Source: a bacterium
Lineage (GTDB): Bacteria; Electryoneota; RPQS01
NCBI GenBank assembly: GCA_036504735.1
Contig: DASXUQ010000005.1
Location: 899,377-963,376 of the forward strand
Length of the DNA stretch: 64,000 nucleotides
Direction of reading: 5' to 3'
Made by a program: the position numbers and the translations under genes. The notes beneath the pieces were generated by a model. The model searched no databases. It was not told where the DNA came from and worked only from the letters and a program-made list of their open reading frames with translations. Positions within the stretch are counted from its first letter, which is position 1; every line of letters begins with the position of its first letter. Below, in pieces: positions 20,103 to 29,376 of the stretch.

Positions 20103-21604
20103 GCGCCGGCCCTTCCGCTTGCAATCTGCCACGGTCCCAGACTGGCCCAGGGAGAGGGGATTCCCTGCTTACCTTCTTCTGCGGCTGCCACCCGCCGGGA
20201 CGTTATTCTGGTCGCAGCGAGCAGTGCGCCCGCCAGTTCCGATGCGCTCGGCGGCGAAGGCTTCCAGTTGGGAAAATACTCGTCCAGAAAATGCGTACTC
20301 AAATTCCCCACGGCAAATTCCTGATGCTTCAGCACGTCGCGCAGCAATTCCATCGCCGTGGCCACACCCAACAGCGCATACTGGTTCAGCGCCTCGCACA
20401 TCTTGCGGATCGCCACGTCGCGCGTGTCGCTGTAGGAAATCACCTTCGACAGAATCGGATCGTAGTACACCGATACTTCCGCGCCTTCACGAATGCCCGA
20501 GTCTATGCGCACGCCGGGAATATGCGGTTCCTCCAGCGCCAGAATCGTCCCCGAAGACGGCAGAAAATTGCGCGCCGGGTCTTCGGCGTAGATACGGCAT
20601 TCCACCGCATGGCCGCGCGCCTGAATCTGCTGCTGCGTCTTAGGCAGCGGCTCGCCTGCCGCCACGCGCAATTGCCACTCCACCAGATCCTCGCCCGTTA
20701 CCATTTCCGTTACCGGATGCTCCACCTGCAAGCGGGCGTTCACTTCCAGAAAGTAAAAGTTGCCGCGGTCAAACAAGAACTCCACCGTCCCGGCATTAAC
20801 ATATCCCGCGGCCTTCACCACCTTCACAGCCGCGTCGCCCATGCGTTGCCGCAATTCGGGAGTCAGGATCGGCGATGGCGACTCTTCGATGATCTTCTGA
20901 TGCCGCCGCTGCACCGAGCATTCGCGCTCTCCAAGGTGCACCGCGTTGCCGTGCGTGTCGCAGAAGATCTGAAACTCGATGTGGCGCGGGCGCGCAATGT
21001 ATTTTTCAAGATACACCGTGCTGTCGCCGAAGGCCGAGCCCGCCTCACGCTGCGCCGCTTCCAGCGCCATCGGCAAGTCCGCTGGGTTGTGCACCACGCG
21101 CATACCTTTGCCGCCGCCGCCCGCCGCCGCTTTGATCAGCACCGGATAGCCGATCTCCTCCGCCTTCTGCAAAACAATTTTCGGCTCGGGAGTATCAAAC
21201 GTCGCCCCCGGAGTCACCGGCACCTTGTGCTGCACCGCCAGCACGCGCGATTCGATCTTGTTTCCCAGCAGCGCCATCGCCTGTGCCGGAGGACCGATAA
21301 ACACCAGTCCCGCCTTCGTGACGGCCTCGGAAAACTTGGGATTTTCGGAAAGGAAACCGTACCCGGGATGAATCGCCTCGGCACCCGTCTGTTTCGCCGC
21401 CGCGATAATGCGTTCGCTATTCAGATAGCTTTCACCGGGCGGCGGTGCGCCGATCAGTACGGCTTCGTCGGCCAGCTCCACGTGGCGCGCGCGACTGTCC
21501 ACGTCACTATACACCGCCACGGTGCGAATGCCCATCTCGCGGCAGGTGCGGATGACGCGCACGGCGATCTCGCCACGGTTCGCTATGAGGACCTTCTTAA
21601 ACAT
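20099..21604 (-). CDS. Biotin carboxylase subunit of acyl-CoA carboxylase (methylcrotonyl/propionyl type)
   Basis: 501 aa ATP-grasp enzyme carboxylating biotin with bicarbonate. Seen: MFKKVLIANRGEIAVRVIR at the start, the glycine-rich AAAGGGGKGMR lid, HIEFQIFCDTHGNAVHL, ERECSVQRRHQKIIEE, FLEVNARLQVEHPVTEMVTG and GHAVECRIYAEDP. Beyond the core (about 446) the tail SPWASLGPWQIASG matches the start of the BT domain of carboxylase alpha chains, and the rest continues in the next gene. It overlaps the hydratase gene by 8 nt. Substrate is probably methylcrotonyl-CoA by context. Confidence 0.93.
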   Translation of the reverse strand: MFKKVLIANRGEIAVRVIRTCREMGIRTVAVYSDVDSRARHVELADEAVLIGAPPPGESYLNSERIIAAAKQTGAEAIHPGYGFLSENPKFSEAVTKAGLVFIGPPAQAMALLGNKIESRVLAVQHKVPVTPGATFDTPEPKIVLQKAEEIGYPVLIKAAAGGGGKGMRVVHNPADLPMALEAAQREAGSAFGDSTVYLEKYIARPRHIEFQIFCDTHGNAVHLGERECSVQRRHQKIIEESPSPILTPELRQRMGDAAVKVVKAAGYVNAGTVEFLFDRGNFYFLEVNARLQVEHPVTEMVTGEDLVEWQLRVAAGEPLPKTQQQIQARGHAVECRIYAEDPARNFLPSSGTILALEEPHIPGVRIDSGIREGAEVSVYYDPILSKVISYSDTRDVAIRKMCEALNQYALLGVATAMELLRDVLKHQEFAVGNLSTHFLDEYFPNWKPSPPSASELAGALLAATRITSRRVAAAEEGKQGIPSPWASLGPWQIASGRAGA

Positions 21605-22385
21605 GCGTTACCCAGGTTGGTTTCCGCTTCTCGAGGAACGCCGCCATGCCTTCCTGCCCCTCCTCCGACATCCGCTGCGTGGCAATCCGCCTCGCCGTAA
21701 ACTCTTTAGCCAAATCCAGCGGCATTCCCGGCACCGCATGCAGCAGCTCTTTGGTGACGCGCAGCGCCTGCGAGCCGCAGCGTCCAAACTGCTCCGTGTA
21801 TTCGCTCACCGCCTCATCTAAAGCCGCCACCTCAACCACCCGATTCGCCAGCCCAATCTCCAGCGCTCGCGGCGCGGTCACCTGCATTCCGGTGAGGAAC
21901 ACTTCCCGCGCGCGCCCTTCGCCGATCTTGCGAATCACAAACGGCGAAATCGTCGCCGGTACCAGGCCGATCCGCACTTCGCTGAAGGACAGCACCGCAT
22001 CATCCGCCATCACCACAAAATCCCCGCAGGCTACAAGTCCCGCCCCACCGCCGAATGCCCCTCCCTGCACCCGCACAATGGTCGGACAGGGAAACGCATA
22101 CAGCGCATGAAACATGTCAAACAGCCGCCGTGAGTCTTCGAGATTGGCTTCCAGCCCCGCGTCCTTCAATCCACCCATCCAGTGAAAATCGGCTCCCGCG
22201 CAAAACGTCTGCCCTTCCGCCGCAACAATCAACGTGCGGATTTCCGTCTCCGCCGCCAACTCTTGCAGCGCGCGGGTAATCTCGGCAATCAGTTCCGCAT
22301 TGAAGGCATTGCGGATTTCCGGCCGCGCCAGCGTCAGCCGTCGCGCCGCCGCCGTGCCGTCGATCTTCACCAGATTGAAACTCAC
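21597..22385 (-). CDS. Enoyl-CoA hydratase/isomerase family protein (methylglutaconyl-CoA hydratase candidate)
   Basis: 262 aa crotonase-fold enzyme. Features are LTLARPEIRNAFNAELIAEI, the oxyanion-hole region GQTFCAGADFHWMGG and VQGGAFGGGAGLVACGD; catalytic-type residues occur in SEVRIGLVPATISPFV. It lies between the carboxyltransferase (one gene away) and the biotin carboxylase, the usual place of the hydratase acting after methylcrotonyl-CoA carboxylase in leucine degradation. The start overlaps the PH-like membrane gene by 4 nt. Substrate assignment rests on context. Confidence 0.88.
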   Translation of the reverse strand: MSFNLVKIDGTAAARRLTLARPEIRNAFNAELIAEITRALQELAAETEIRTLIVAAEGQTFCAGADFHWMGGLKDAGLEANLEDSRRLFDMFHALYAFPCPTIVRVQGGAFGGGAGLVACGDFVVMADDAVLSFSEVRIGLVPATISPFVIRKIGEGRAREVFLTGMQVTAPRALEIGLANRVVEVAALDEAVSEYTEQFGRCGSQALRVTKELLHAVPGMPLDLAKEFTARRIATQRMSEEGQEGMAAFLEKRKPTWVTHV

Positions 22386-22867
22386 GCCTTGCTCCGGCGC
22401 GGGGCCACCTGCAGCAGCGCAGCCTGCAACCGCTCAGGGTTATCGCTGCCGATCAGATAGCGGCGTCCGTTGATCACTACCTGCACACCCCGCCCCAGTT
22501 TGGCGTTATACACCCACTGTCCCCCCACGAAGTGCAGCCCGATGCCGTACCACATGGGAATGTGCGCGATCTCGCCGACCTGCACTCTGTCCGCCGGAAC
22601 TCTCCGGTGCCAGATCAGAAAGCCAAACCGGAAGTCCGTCGTCGTCACTGCAATGTTCAGCCGCGAAAATCCCCACATCGCTCCTATCGCGAGTACCAAA
22701 GCGGCCGCGATGCTTGCAAGGTCTTCGGGCCTGCTTTTCGAGGGGTCGACTCCGGACAGCAACGCCGTTGCCACCAGCCCCACCGCCACTACCAACGCAA
22801 TGACATTGAGCAGCCAGAAGGACTGATGCTCTTCATAAACCGTCGTGCCGGGAAGTGTGGTTTCCAT
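22382..22867 (-). CDS. Membrane protein with PH-like domain
   Basis: 161 aa. Two N-terminal membrane helices (about 18-40 and 50-68) are followed by a soluble beta-rich domain with FRFGFLIWHRRVPADRVQVG and VINGRRYLIGSDNPERLQAA, the pattern of bacterial PH-like membrane proteins. The role is unknown. It begins 2 nt before the carboxyltransferase stop region and overlaps the hydratase start by 4 nt, so it is translated with the carboxylase genes. A small membrane protein in this place is unusual. Confidence 0.68.
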   Translation of the reverse strand: METTLPGTTVYEEHQSFWLLNVIALVVAVGLVATALLSGVDPSKSRPEDLASIAAALVLAIGAMWGFSRLNIAVTTTDFRFGFLIWHRRVPADRVQVGEIAHIPMWYGIGLHFVGGQWVYNAKLGRGVQVVINGRRYLIGSDNPERLQAALLQVAPRRSKA

Positions 22868-22869
22868 AG

Positions 22870-24480
22870 TTACATCCTGTAGACGCCCGGCCGGTAATCG
22901 GGCACGGGCTTGTTGGACGCCATCGCAATTCCCAGGGCGAGGGCTTGTCGCGTATCCACCGGATCCAGAATCCCGTCATCCCACAGCCGCGCCGTGGAAT
23001 AATAGGGGTTGCCTTCGAATTCGTATTTCTCCAGAACGGGACGGCGAATCGCCTCCGCCTCTGTGGCCGTTAATTCCTTGCCCTTGGCGCGCAGTTGCTC
23101 CTCTTTCACCTGCACTAAGACGCCTGCTGCCTGCTCGCCGCCCATCACGCTGATCCGCGCGTTGGGCCACATCCACAACAGCCGGGGCAGATACCCGCGC
23201 CCGCACATGGCATAATTTCCCGCGCCGTACGATCCGCCCACCATCACCGTGTACTTCGGCACGTCGGCGCAGGCCACGGCATGCACCATCTTCGCGCCGT
23301 CCGAGGCAATGGCCCCATGCTCATACTGCTTGCCCACCATAAAGCCGGTGATGTTCTGCAGGAAGAGCAACGGAATCTTCCGCGTGCCGCACAGTTCGAC
23401 AAAATGCGCGCCCTTTTTGGCCGACTCGCCGAATAGAATCCCGTTGTTGCCGATGATGCCGACCAGATAGCCGTGAATCCGCGCAAACCCGCACACCAGC
23501 GTCGTTCCGTAGCGCGCCTTGAATTCCTGAAAGCGCGACCCGTCCACCATGCGGGCAATCACCTCGCGCATGTCGAACGGCTTGCGCAAATCAGAGGGCA
23601 CCACGCCGTACAATTCCATCGGATCGTACGCCGGCTCTTCGGGAGCCACACGGTCGAATTCGAAGCGCGGATTCGGTCCCAGACCTTCCACAATCGAACG
23701 CACAATCGAAATCGCGTGATCGTCGTCCTCGGCAAAGTGATCCGCCACGCCGGAAATCCGCGTGTGCACGTCCGCCCCGCCCAGTTCTTCCGCCGTCACT
23801 TCCACACCCGTAGCCGCCTTCACCAGCGGCGGTCCGCCGATAAAAATCGTTCCCGTCCCCTTGACAATCACGGTCTCATCGGACATTGCCGGCACGTAGG
23901 CCCCGCCCGCCGTGCAGCTTCCCATCACCACGGCAATTTGCGCGATTCTCTCCGCGCTCAGCCGTGCCTGGTTGTAAAAGATCCGCCCGAAGTGTTCCTT
24001 GTCGGGAAAGGTTCCCGCCTGTTCGGGGAGAAAAATTCCGCCGCTGTCCACCAGATACACGCACGGCAGGCGGTTTTCCATGGCGATCTCCTGCGCACGG
24101 ATGTGTTTCTTGATCGTCATCGGAAAATAGGTGCCGCCCTTCACCGTGGCATCGTTGGCCACCACCAGAATCTCCCGCCCGTGCACCACGCCGACTCCCG
24201 TCACCATCCCCGCCGAAGGAGCCTCATCATCGTACATGCCGCTGGCGGCCAGCGGAGAGAACTCCAGAAACGGAGTATCCGGATCGAACAACTTCTCCAG
24301 CCGTTCCCGCACCGGCAGCTTGTTCCGTTCCCGGTGGCGGTCAATGCTCGCCTTCGGCCCGGCAGCCGGCTGCAACCTCGACAACCGCGCGCGCAGGTTC
24401 TCGACCAGAGTCTTCATCGCGGCGACATTCGCCTGAAAGTCAGGATCCGCCGTGCGGATGTTGGTTTGAATTTTCTGCAA
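22870..24480 (-). CDS. Acyl-CoA carboxylase carboxyltransferase (beta) subunit, methylcrotonyl-CoA type
   Basis: 536 aa, the length of methylcrotonyl/propionyl-CoA carboxylase beta subunits that move the carboxyl group from biotin to the acyl-CoA. Two crotonase-like halves: the first with [20 protein letters not shown] and [17 protein letters not shown], the second with [20 protein letters not shown] and [16 protein letters not shown]. The YEHGAIA and GGEQAAGVL segments resemble methylcrotonyl-specific subunits. First gene of the catabolic run, 32 nt beyond the secreted protein gene. Confidence 0.92.
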   Translation of the reverse strand: MQKIQTNIRTADPDFQANVAAMKTLVENLRARLSRLQPAAGPKASIDRHRERNKLPVRERLEKLFDPDTPFLEFSPLAASGMYDDEAPSAGMVTGVGVVHGREILVVANDATVKGGTYFPMTIKKHIRAQEIAMENRLPCVYLVDSGGIFLPEQAGTFPDKEHFGRIFYNQARLSAERIAQIAVVMGSCTAGGAYVPAMSDETVIVKGTGTIFIGGPPLVKAATGVEVTAEELGGADVHTRISGVADHFAEDDDHAISIVRSIVEGLGPNPRFEFDRVAPEEPAYDPMELYGVVPSDLRKPFDMREVIARMVDGSRFQEFKARYGTTLVCGFARIHGYLVGIIGNNGILFGESAKKGAHFVELCGTRKIPLLFLQNITGFMVGKQYEHGAIASDGAKMVHAVACADVPKYTVMVGGSYGAGNYAMCGRGYLPRLLWMWPNARISVMGGEQAAGVLVQVKEEQLRAKGKELTATEAEAIRRPVLEKYEFEGNPYYSTARLWDDGILDPVDTRQALALGIAMASNKPVPDYRPGVYRM

Positions 24481-24512
24481 GGGCCGGTAGGTTGGAAAAG
24501 TAAGTTTAGAAC

Positions 24513-25430
24513 TTAGTGTGGTGTGGTGTCATCATCGGTCGCATGGCCGACCGACGGCGGCGCCGGAACATCCAGTCGCGGCGCGGCATCACTCCCCGTG
24601 CCTGTCAGCGTCAAACCGGCATCTCCGTAGCCTAGGCGCACGACGTCCAGCGGCGGCACGGTCGAAGACCGGTAGCACATTACGGTCGCGCCGTCCGTTC
24701 CCGAGCCGCGAAACTTGCTCACGGCAAACGTCCCGGAATACAGTTTAAGCTGATCCTGCCCCTCTTCGGTCGGCTTGTCCGCCGCGTCGTAATCCAGCTC
24801 GTTGTTAGGGAGAGCAAAACTCAGAGCCTTGAGTTCGCCGCCGTCCACCCGGTACAATGCGCGGTGCACGGTCTTGATATCCCCGGCGGAGGGAACAATC
24901 AGATCGTATTCCACCGTCGTGGGCTCGCCCTCAACGGTCTGAAAAACCGCTTGCAGCCATTCCGCATCCCGCCCCATCCATTCGGAAGAGCCAAGATAGT
25001 AGACGGTGAGTCGCGCTTCCACCGCGCCATACGAGCCGACTTTTTCATCCCACGGCGTAAGCTGATACTGCGCATACGCGCCGATCTCTGTGGCGTTCAA
25101 ATGCCCGCGGTACAGCAATCGGCGCAGCCACAGATTGGCCAGCGCCACCGCGCCCGAATTGGGAGCGGCCGTCACCGTGGGAACCGTATCCGGCGCTGCG
25201 GGTATCTCATCATCATTGTTGAGTTGCCGTGGCTTCTCCGAGTCCGGATTCGCCGCGTTTCCCCCGGCGGAATCCGGCTTCAGGGAATCGGCGGGAACAG
25301 GATGGGTCGTATCCGGCACCGCAACTTGCGCCGTGTCCGGAGTCAGGTCATACTGGGCATACGCCGTTCGCGTGCCCAAAGCAAGCAGCACGGCGCAGCA
25401 GAAAATGGCAAACAGGAGTGTCTTTTTCAT
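24513..25430 (-). CDS. Secreted hypothetical protein
   Basis: 305 aa from ATG 25430 with AAGG upstream. A classical signal peptide is visible ([19 protein letters not shown], cut probably after AYA). Residues about 25-85 are a Pro/Asp/Ser/Thr-rich linker ([18 protein letters not shown]). A globular domain follows with [20 protein letters not shown] and a repeated AQYDLTP / [10 protein letters not shown] theme. No catalytic motif is recognised. It may be a periplasmic or outer-membrane-associated protein. It follows the SDR gene by 13 nt. Confidence 0.7.
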   Translation of the reverse strand: MKKTLLFAIFCCAVLLALGTRTAYAQYDLTPDTAQVAVPDTTHPVPADSLKPDSAGGNAANPDSEKPRQLNNDDEIPAAPDTVPTVTAAPNSGAVALANLWLRRLLYRGHLNATEIGAYAQYQLTPWDEKVGSYGAVEARLTVYYLGSSEWMGRDAEWLQAVFQTVEGEPTTVEYDLIVPSAGDIKTVHRALYRVDGGELKALSFALPNNELDYDAADKPTEEGQDQLKLYSGTFAVSKFRGSGTDGATVMCYRSSTVPPLDVVRLGYGDAGLTLTGTGSDAAPRLDVPAPPSVGHATDDDTTPH

Positions 25431-25443
25431 AGGAACCTTGGCC

Positions 25444-26235
25444 TCACCACAGCGATTGCACGCGCCCGCCATCGATGCAGATGGTTTGCGCGGTAATGTA
25501 CGATGCCCGGGGAGAAAGCAGAAACGCGCATAGAGGAGAAAACTCGTCAAGGTCCCCGAGGCGTTTCATCGGAATTTCCTCGGTAGACAGCGCGCGCACC
25601 TCTTCCAGCGTCTTTCCGGTGCGCGCGGCAAAAGCCGCATCCAATTCCTGCGTACGCTCGGTCAAAATCCGCCCGGGCGCTACACTGTTGACACGTACAT
25701 TCTTATCGGCGACTTCGTTTGCCAGATAACGGAGAAATCCCACCAGTCCGGGCCGGATCGAATTCGACGTCGTCAAATTCAGGATCGGCTGCTTGACCGT
25801 GGTCGAGACAATCGCCAGAATGGACCCTCCACCCTGCGCAATCATTCCCGGCACCACCAGTTTGCACAGCCGCACCACCGACATGAACACCAGGTCAAAG
25901 GAGTGCTGCCACTGCTCATCGGTGATAGCCAGCGGCGCTCCCGCCGGAGGCCCGCCACAGTTGGTTACCAGTCCGTCAATCCGCCCGTAAGCTTTCAACG
26001 TCTGGCTGACCATCTCATCCAAATCCTGCGGCGCCTTCAGATCGGCCACGCAGGTCTGGAAATCCTCCAGTTTCTCATCCCACAATCTCTGCGCGGCATC
26101 GGCCAGATGGCTCGCGTTGGAACTGGAGAGCATGACCCGTCCGCCTTCCCTCAGCAGTTCCCTTGCAACGCCAAAGCCGAGTCCCTTGGACGCGGCGGTG
26201 ACGAGAAAACTCTTGCCGGTAAGGTCGAGCTTCAA
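25444..26235 (-). CDS. SDR-family oxidoreductase
   Basis: 263 aa from TTG 26235, overlapping the upstream stop as TTGA with AAGG 7 nt before. Rossmann motif VTAASKGLGFGVARELL (TAASKGLG replaces the usual TGASxGIG), NCGGPPAGAP in place of NNAG, and a C-terminal SYITAQTICIDGGRVQSLW. The catalytic YxxxK is not typical: around 150-165 the sequence reads TSNSIRPGLVGFLRYLANEV, lacking a clear Tyr-x-x-x-Lys. It resembles divergent 3-oxoacyl-ACP-reductase-like SDRs. Substrate and even activity are uncertain. Confidence 0.85.
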   Translation of the reverse strand: MKLDLTGKSFLVTAASKGLGFGVARELLREGGRVMLSSSNASHLADAAQRLWDEKLEDFQTCVADLKAPQDLDEMVSQTLKAYGRIDGLVTNCGGPPAGAPLAITDEQWQHSFDLVFMSVVRLCKLVVPGMIAQGGGSILAIVSTTVKQPILNLTTSNSIRPGLVGFLRYLANEVADKNVRVNSVAPGRILTERTQELDAAFAARTGKTLEEVRALSTEEIPMKRLGDLDEFSPLCAFLLSPRASYITAQTICIDGGRVQSLW

Positions 26236-26741
26236 AAGGTCGCCTTGGTGGTTATTTTGATCACAACAGCGGTCGTCTTGCCTTCGATGACATTCACCGC
26301 GCCCTGCACATTCGCGCCGTTCCAGCCGTTGGCATACCACCCCTTGTTGTCTTCCACATAGACGCTATACCAGCCCGGAGGCGTCGCCATCGAGAAGGCT
26401 CCCGCCGAGTCGCAAACCGTCTCCGCCACCATCGCCGTGGGAATCGAATCCCGATGGGCCGTCACCATACCGCCATCCCCCACCACGGGAAGATAGGCGC
26501 GCACGCGCCGTCCTGCGCCGGGCTTGATCTGACTCTTCGCCTTCGCCGGATCGACCATCGGCATGAAGTTGCCTTCCCAGATCTCTACCCGGCCCGATAT
26601 TCCCTGCGAGTCCTTTGCCGCAATCGTCACGGCGCTATCCACCCCATGCGACTGCTTCTCTTTGGCCTGTTTGTGTCCCATGGCGAGGGACAAGGCGGTG
26701 AGACCCAGCAGCAGCAAAAAGAACGGGAGTCCGCGTTTCAT
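26232..26741 (-). CDS. Secreted hypothetical protein with carboxypeptidase-regulatory-like domain
   Basis: 169 aa with a signal peptide (MKRGLPFFLLLLGLTALSLA). The mature part has a beta-sandwich style: ISGRVEIWEGNFMPM at the start, CDSAGAFSMATPPGWYSVYV in the middle and VNVIEGKTTAVVIKITTKA at the end, the layout of carboxypeptidase-regulatory/transthyretin-like domains used for binding or adhesion. No enzyme motif is seen. It is 8 nt downstream of recJ and overlaps the SDR start, so it is within an operon. Confidence 0.68.
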   Translation of the reverse strand: MKRGLPFFLLLLGLTALSLAMGHKQAKEKQSHGVDSAVTIAAKDSQGISGRVEIWEGNFMPMVDPAKAKSQIKPGAGRRVRAYLPVVGDGGMVTAHRDSIPTAMVAETVCDSAGAFSMATPPGWYSVYVEDNKGWYANGWNGANVQGAVNVIEGKTTAVVIKITTKATF

Positions 26742-26749
26742 AGCCCTCC

Positions 26750-28447
26750 TCAGCGAATGTCCTTGATTCTCAGTTGCACCGTCTTGCGGCCGTTGTATTC
26801 GTTCTCTTCGACCGCATACACCATCTCGATCGGCCGTCCGCCCCCGGTCACGCGGTCAATATTGTGGCCAAGGTTGAAGCCGATGGCTTCAAAGGCCACG
26901 CCGCCCTGCCCCGCGCGGAACTTGAGGTGATTGGAGCCCACAATCCGCGGACTGTCCAGTATGTCCAGACCCCGGGAGAAGAAATTCGGACGGTTGTTCT
27001 TCGGCCCGAACGGCGCAAACCGCTTGAGCGAAGCCACCACGTCCGGCGTGATCTCGTCCAGTGAAATCTCGCTCTCGATCTTGATCTTCGGCACAAGGTC
27101 CTCTTCGGGGATAATCTCCCGGCAGACCAGTTCGAAGCGCCGCTTGAACTCGGGAATATTCTCCGCCGCGATGGTCAAACCCGCCGCATACTTATGGCCG
27201 CCGAACTGCAGCAGCAGATCGCCGCAGGCTTTCAGCGCCTGATAGATGTCGAATTTGGCAATCGCCCGCGCCGATCCCTTGCCCTGCCCGTTCTCGATGG
27301 TAATCATTACCGTCGGACGGTAGTAGCGTTCGATCAGCCGTGAAGCCACGATGCCGATCACGCCCGGATGCCAACCCTCGCGCGCGAGCACCAGCGAGCG
27401 TGCTTCCAGAGGATTGATGGTCATCTCGATTTCGCGCACCGCTTCTTCCAGCGTGGCGTTGTCGATATCCTTGCGGCGGCGGTTCTCGTCTTCGAGCACC
27501 TGCGCAATCTGCCTCGATGAGGAACGGTCGCGCGTGGTCAGCAGTTTCACCGCCCGCAGCGCGCTGCCCAGGCGGCCCACCGCATTGATCCGCGGCGCAA
27601 TGCCGAACACAATGTCGCCGACTTCGATCTTGCCCGCCTTGATGCACGCCGTTTCGATCAGCGCCGCCAGGCCCACTTCGGGCATGTTATTGATCTTTTC
27701 CAAACCGAGCTTCACGAACACGCGGTTCTCGTCCACCAGCGGCACGATATCCGCCGCGCTGCCGAGGGCCACGAGGTCCATGTACTTCTCGGTGTATTCA
27801 TTCTCCAGATTCAGCTTCTGGATAATCCCCTGGGCAATCTTATACGCCACGCCCACGCCCGACAATTCCTTGAACGGGTAGCCGCAGCCTTCACGCTTGG
27901 GGTCGCACACCGCATGAGCCTCGGGAATCGCATCCCCCGGCTCGTGGTGATCGGAGATAATCAGGTCAATGCCCAGCGCCGTGGCAACTTTGGCCTCCTT
28001 GATCGAGGTGATGCCGCAGTCCACGGAGATGATCAGGCTGGCGCCGGATTTCTGAAGTTCGAGAATTCCCAGTTCGGAAATTCCATAGCCCTCATTCTGC
28101 CGGTCGGGGATGTACGGAATGACATCACCCCCGAGGTCCTTGAGAATCAGGTAGAGCATCGAAGCCGACGTGATACCGTCCACGTCGTAATCGCCGTAAA
28201 TGGCGATCCGCTCGCGCTGCCCGAGCGCCTTGACAATCCGGTCCACCGCTTTGTCCATATCGAGCATCAAAAACGGGTCGTACAGGTGGGACGTGTTCGG
28301 GTTAAAGAACCGGTCCACCTGTTCGGCAGTATCGATGCCGCGATTGATCAAAATGCGGCTGACGGCGTAGGGAATATTTGACTGTCGGCTTAGGCTCTCA
28401 ATCTCCTCATGGGGCCGGCTTTCCACCAGTTCCCATTTTGATTGCAT
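26750..28447 (-). CDS. recJ: Single-stranded-DNA exonuclease RecJ
   Basis: 565 aa, usual RecJ length. It degrades single-stranded DNA 5' to 3' in recombination and repair. DHH-family metal motifs: IAIYGDYDVDGITSASML, SVDCGITSIKEAKVA and LIISDHHEPGD, then PFKELSGVGVAYKIAQ. DHHA1 motif LQFGGHKYAAGL follows, and a C-terminal OB-like domain includes FAPFGPKNNRPNFFSRG. Start ATG 28447. It appears to head the recJ-secreted protein-SDR operon. Confidence 0.95.
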   Translation of the reverse strand: MQSKWELVESRPHEEIESLSRQSNIPYAVSRILINRGIDTAEQVDRFFNPNTSHLYDPFLMLDMDKAVDRIVKALGQRERIAIYGDYDVDGITSASMLYLILKDLGGDVIPYIPDRQNEGYGISELGILELQKSGASLIISVDCGITSIKEAKVATALGIDLIISDHHEPGDAIPEAHAVCDPKREGCGYPFKELSGVGVAYKIAQGIIQKLNLENEYTEKYMDLVALGSAADIVPLVDENRVFVKLGLEKINNMPEVGLAALIETACIKAGKIEVGDIVFGIAPRINAVGRLGSALRAVKLLTTRDRSSSRQIAQVLEDENRRRKDIDNATLEEAVREIEMTINPLEARSLVLAREGWHPGVIGIVASRLIERYYRPTVMITIENGQGKGSARAIAKFDIYQALKACGDLLLQFGGHKYAAGLTIAAENIPEFKRRFELVCREIIPEEDLVPKIKIESEISLDEITPDVVASLKRFAPFGPKNNRPNFFSRGLDILDSPRIVGSNHLKFRAGQGGVAFEAIGFNLGHNIDRVTGGGRPIEMVYAVEENEYNGRKTVQLRIKDIR

Positions 28448-28539
28448 GTCTGGTCCTGTATTTTATTCAACAAAAAAATCATGGATAGGTGACCGATTCG
28501 TAGATCCGTTTGTACAGTCCAATAATAGTGTAACGCCGC

Positions 28540-29361
28540 CTATTTTTCCTTCATCGTTCCTACGACCAGATACCAGACGCTGTCACGCCGTGCATAAAAC
28601 GAGAAGTCATCGGCATAGAACCGCGGATTCGCACATCCCAGCTCGCAGCAACCACCGTGAAAGAAATCGTCAAAATCCGTGACCGTTTCCACGCCGTCGT
28701 AATTCCATCCCCACAAACTGTCCCGGCGGAACATAAAGAACGGCTGGTCATTCACATAGTGATAATCGAATGTTTCCGAGCAGTGATATTTGTCGCTCAA
28801 GAACTCGCCATCGGCAATGATCTGAAAACCCTTGCCGCGCTCCTCATTTGAACGGGTATCATCCGCCGGTTTATAGTCCCACGTTTCGATCCACCAGTGT
28901 CCGGTGCGATAGTACATCCCGGGAGCTTCCGTCACCATACAGTCGCGGAAACCGTAAAGCACGGTGTCGTTGCGCAGCAGTGTGTAGAGGGGACAATGAG
29001 TCTGCGTGCTGCCTTGCCACTCTCCGCGCCGCTTCCAGACGTTTCCCGCCTCATCTGTGAACGGGGAAAATGATTGCCCTTTCTTTTCGGGACTATCCCG
29101 AATCGGTTCCGTCAGGGTATCGAGAAGATCAAGCACGGTTTCCGGATCGTGATAGACTCCGTGCAGGTCCCGGCTGGGTTTGCCGACATACATTTCGAAT
29201 TCAATCCATCCCGGCTCCCAGTACCCGTACACCGAGTCTCCCCACACTTTCTCTACTCGGGGCAAACGGAAGGTCTCAATTTTCAACCGGCTTGCAGTGG
29301 AATCTGCCGCCGCTATGGAGCAGAGAGCAATTGTTGCAAGTAAGAGAGCCGTCAGTCGCAT
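28540..29361 (-). CDS. Secreted hypothetical protein rich in Trp and Tyr
   Basis: 273 aa with a signal peptide (MRLTALLLATIALCSIAAAD). The mature part is rich in aromatic and acidic residues and has a cysteine pair in GGCCELGCANPRF. Segments such as EKVWGDSVYGYWEPGWIEFE and RDSLWGWNYDGVETVTDFDD suggest short aromatic beta repeats of the kind where bacterial lipoproteins report values. No family is recognised. It lies between recJ (about 90 nt) and a methyltransferase gene. Confidence 0.65.
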   Translation of the reverse strand: MRLTALLLATIALCSIAAADSTASRLKIETFRLPRVEKVWGDSVYGYWEPGWIEFEMYVGKPSRDLHGVYHDPETVLDLLDTLTEPIRDSPEKKGQSFSPFTDEAGNVWKRRGEWQGSTQTHCPLYTLLRNDTVLYGFRDCMVTEAPGMYYRTGHWWIETWDYKPADDTRSNEERGKGFQIIADGEFLSDKYHCSETFDYHYVNDQPFFMFRRDSLWGWNYDGVETVTDFDDFFHGGCCELGCANPRFYADDFSFYARRDSVWYLVVGTMKEK

Positions 29362-29376
29362 GGATGAGACGCCCCG

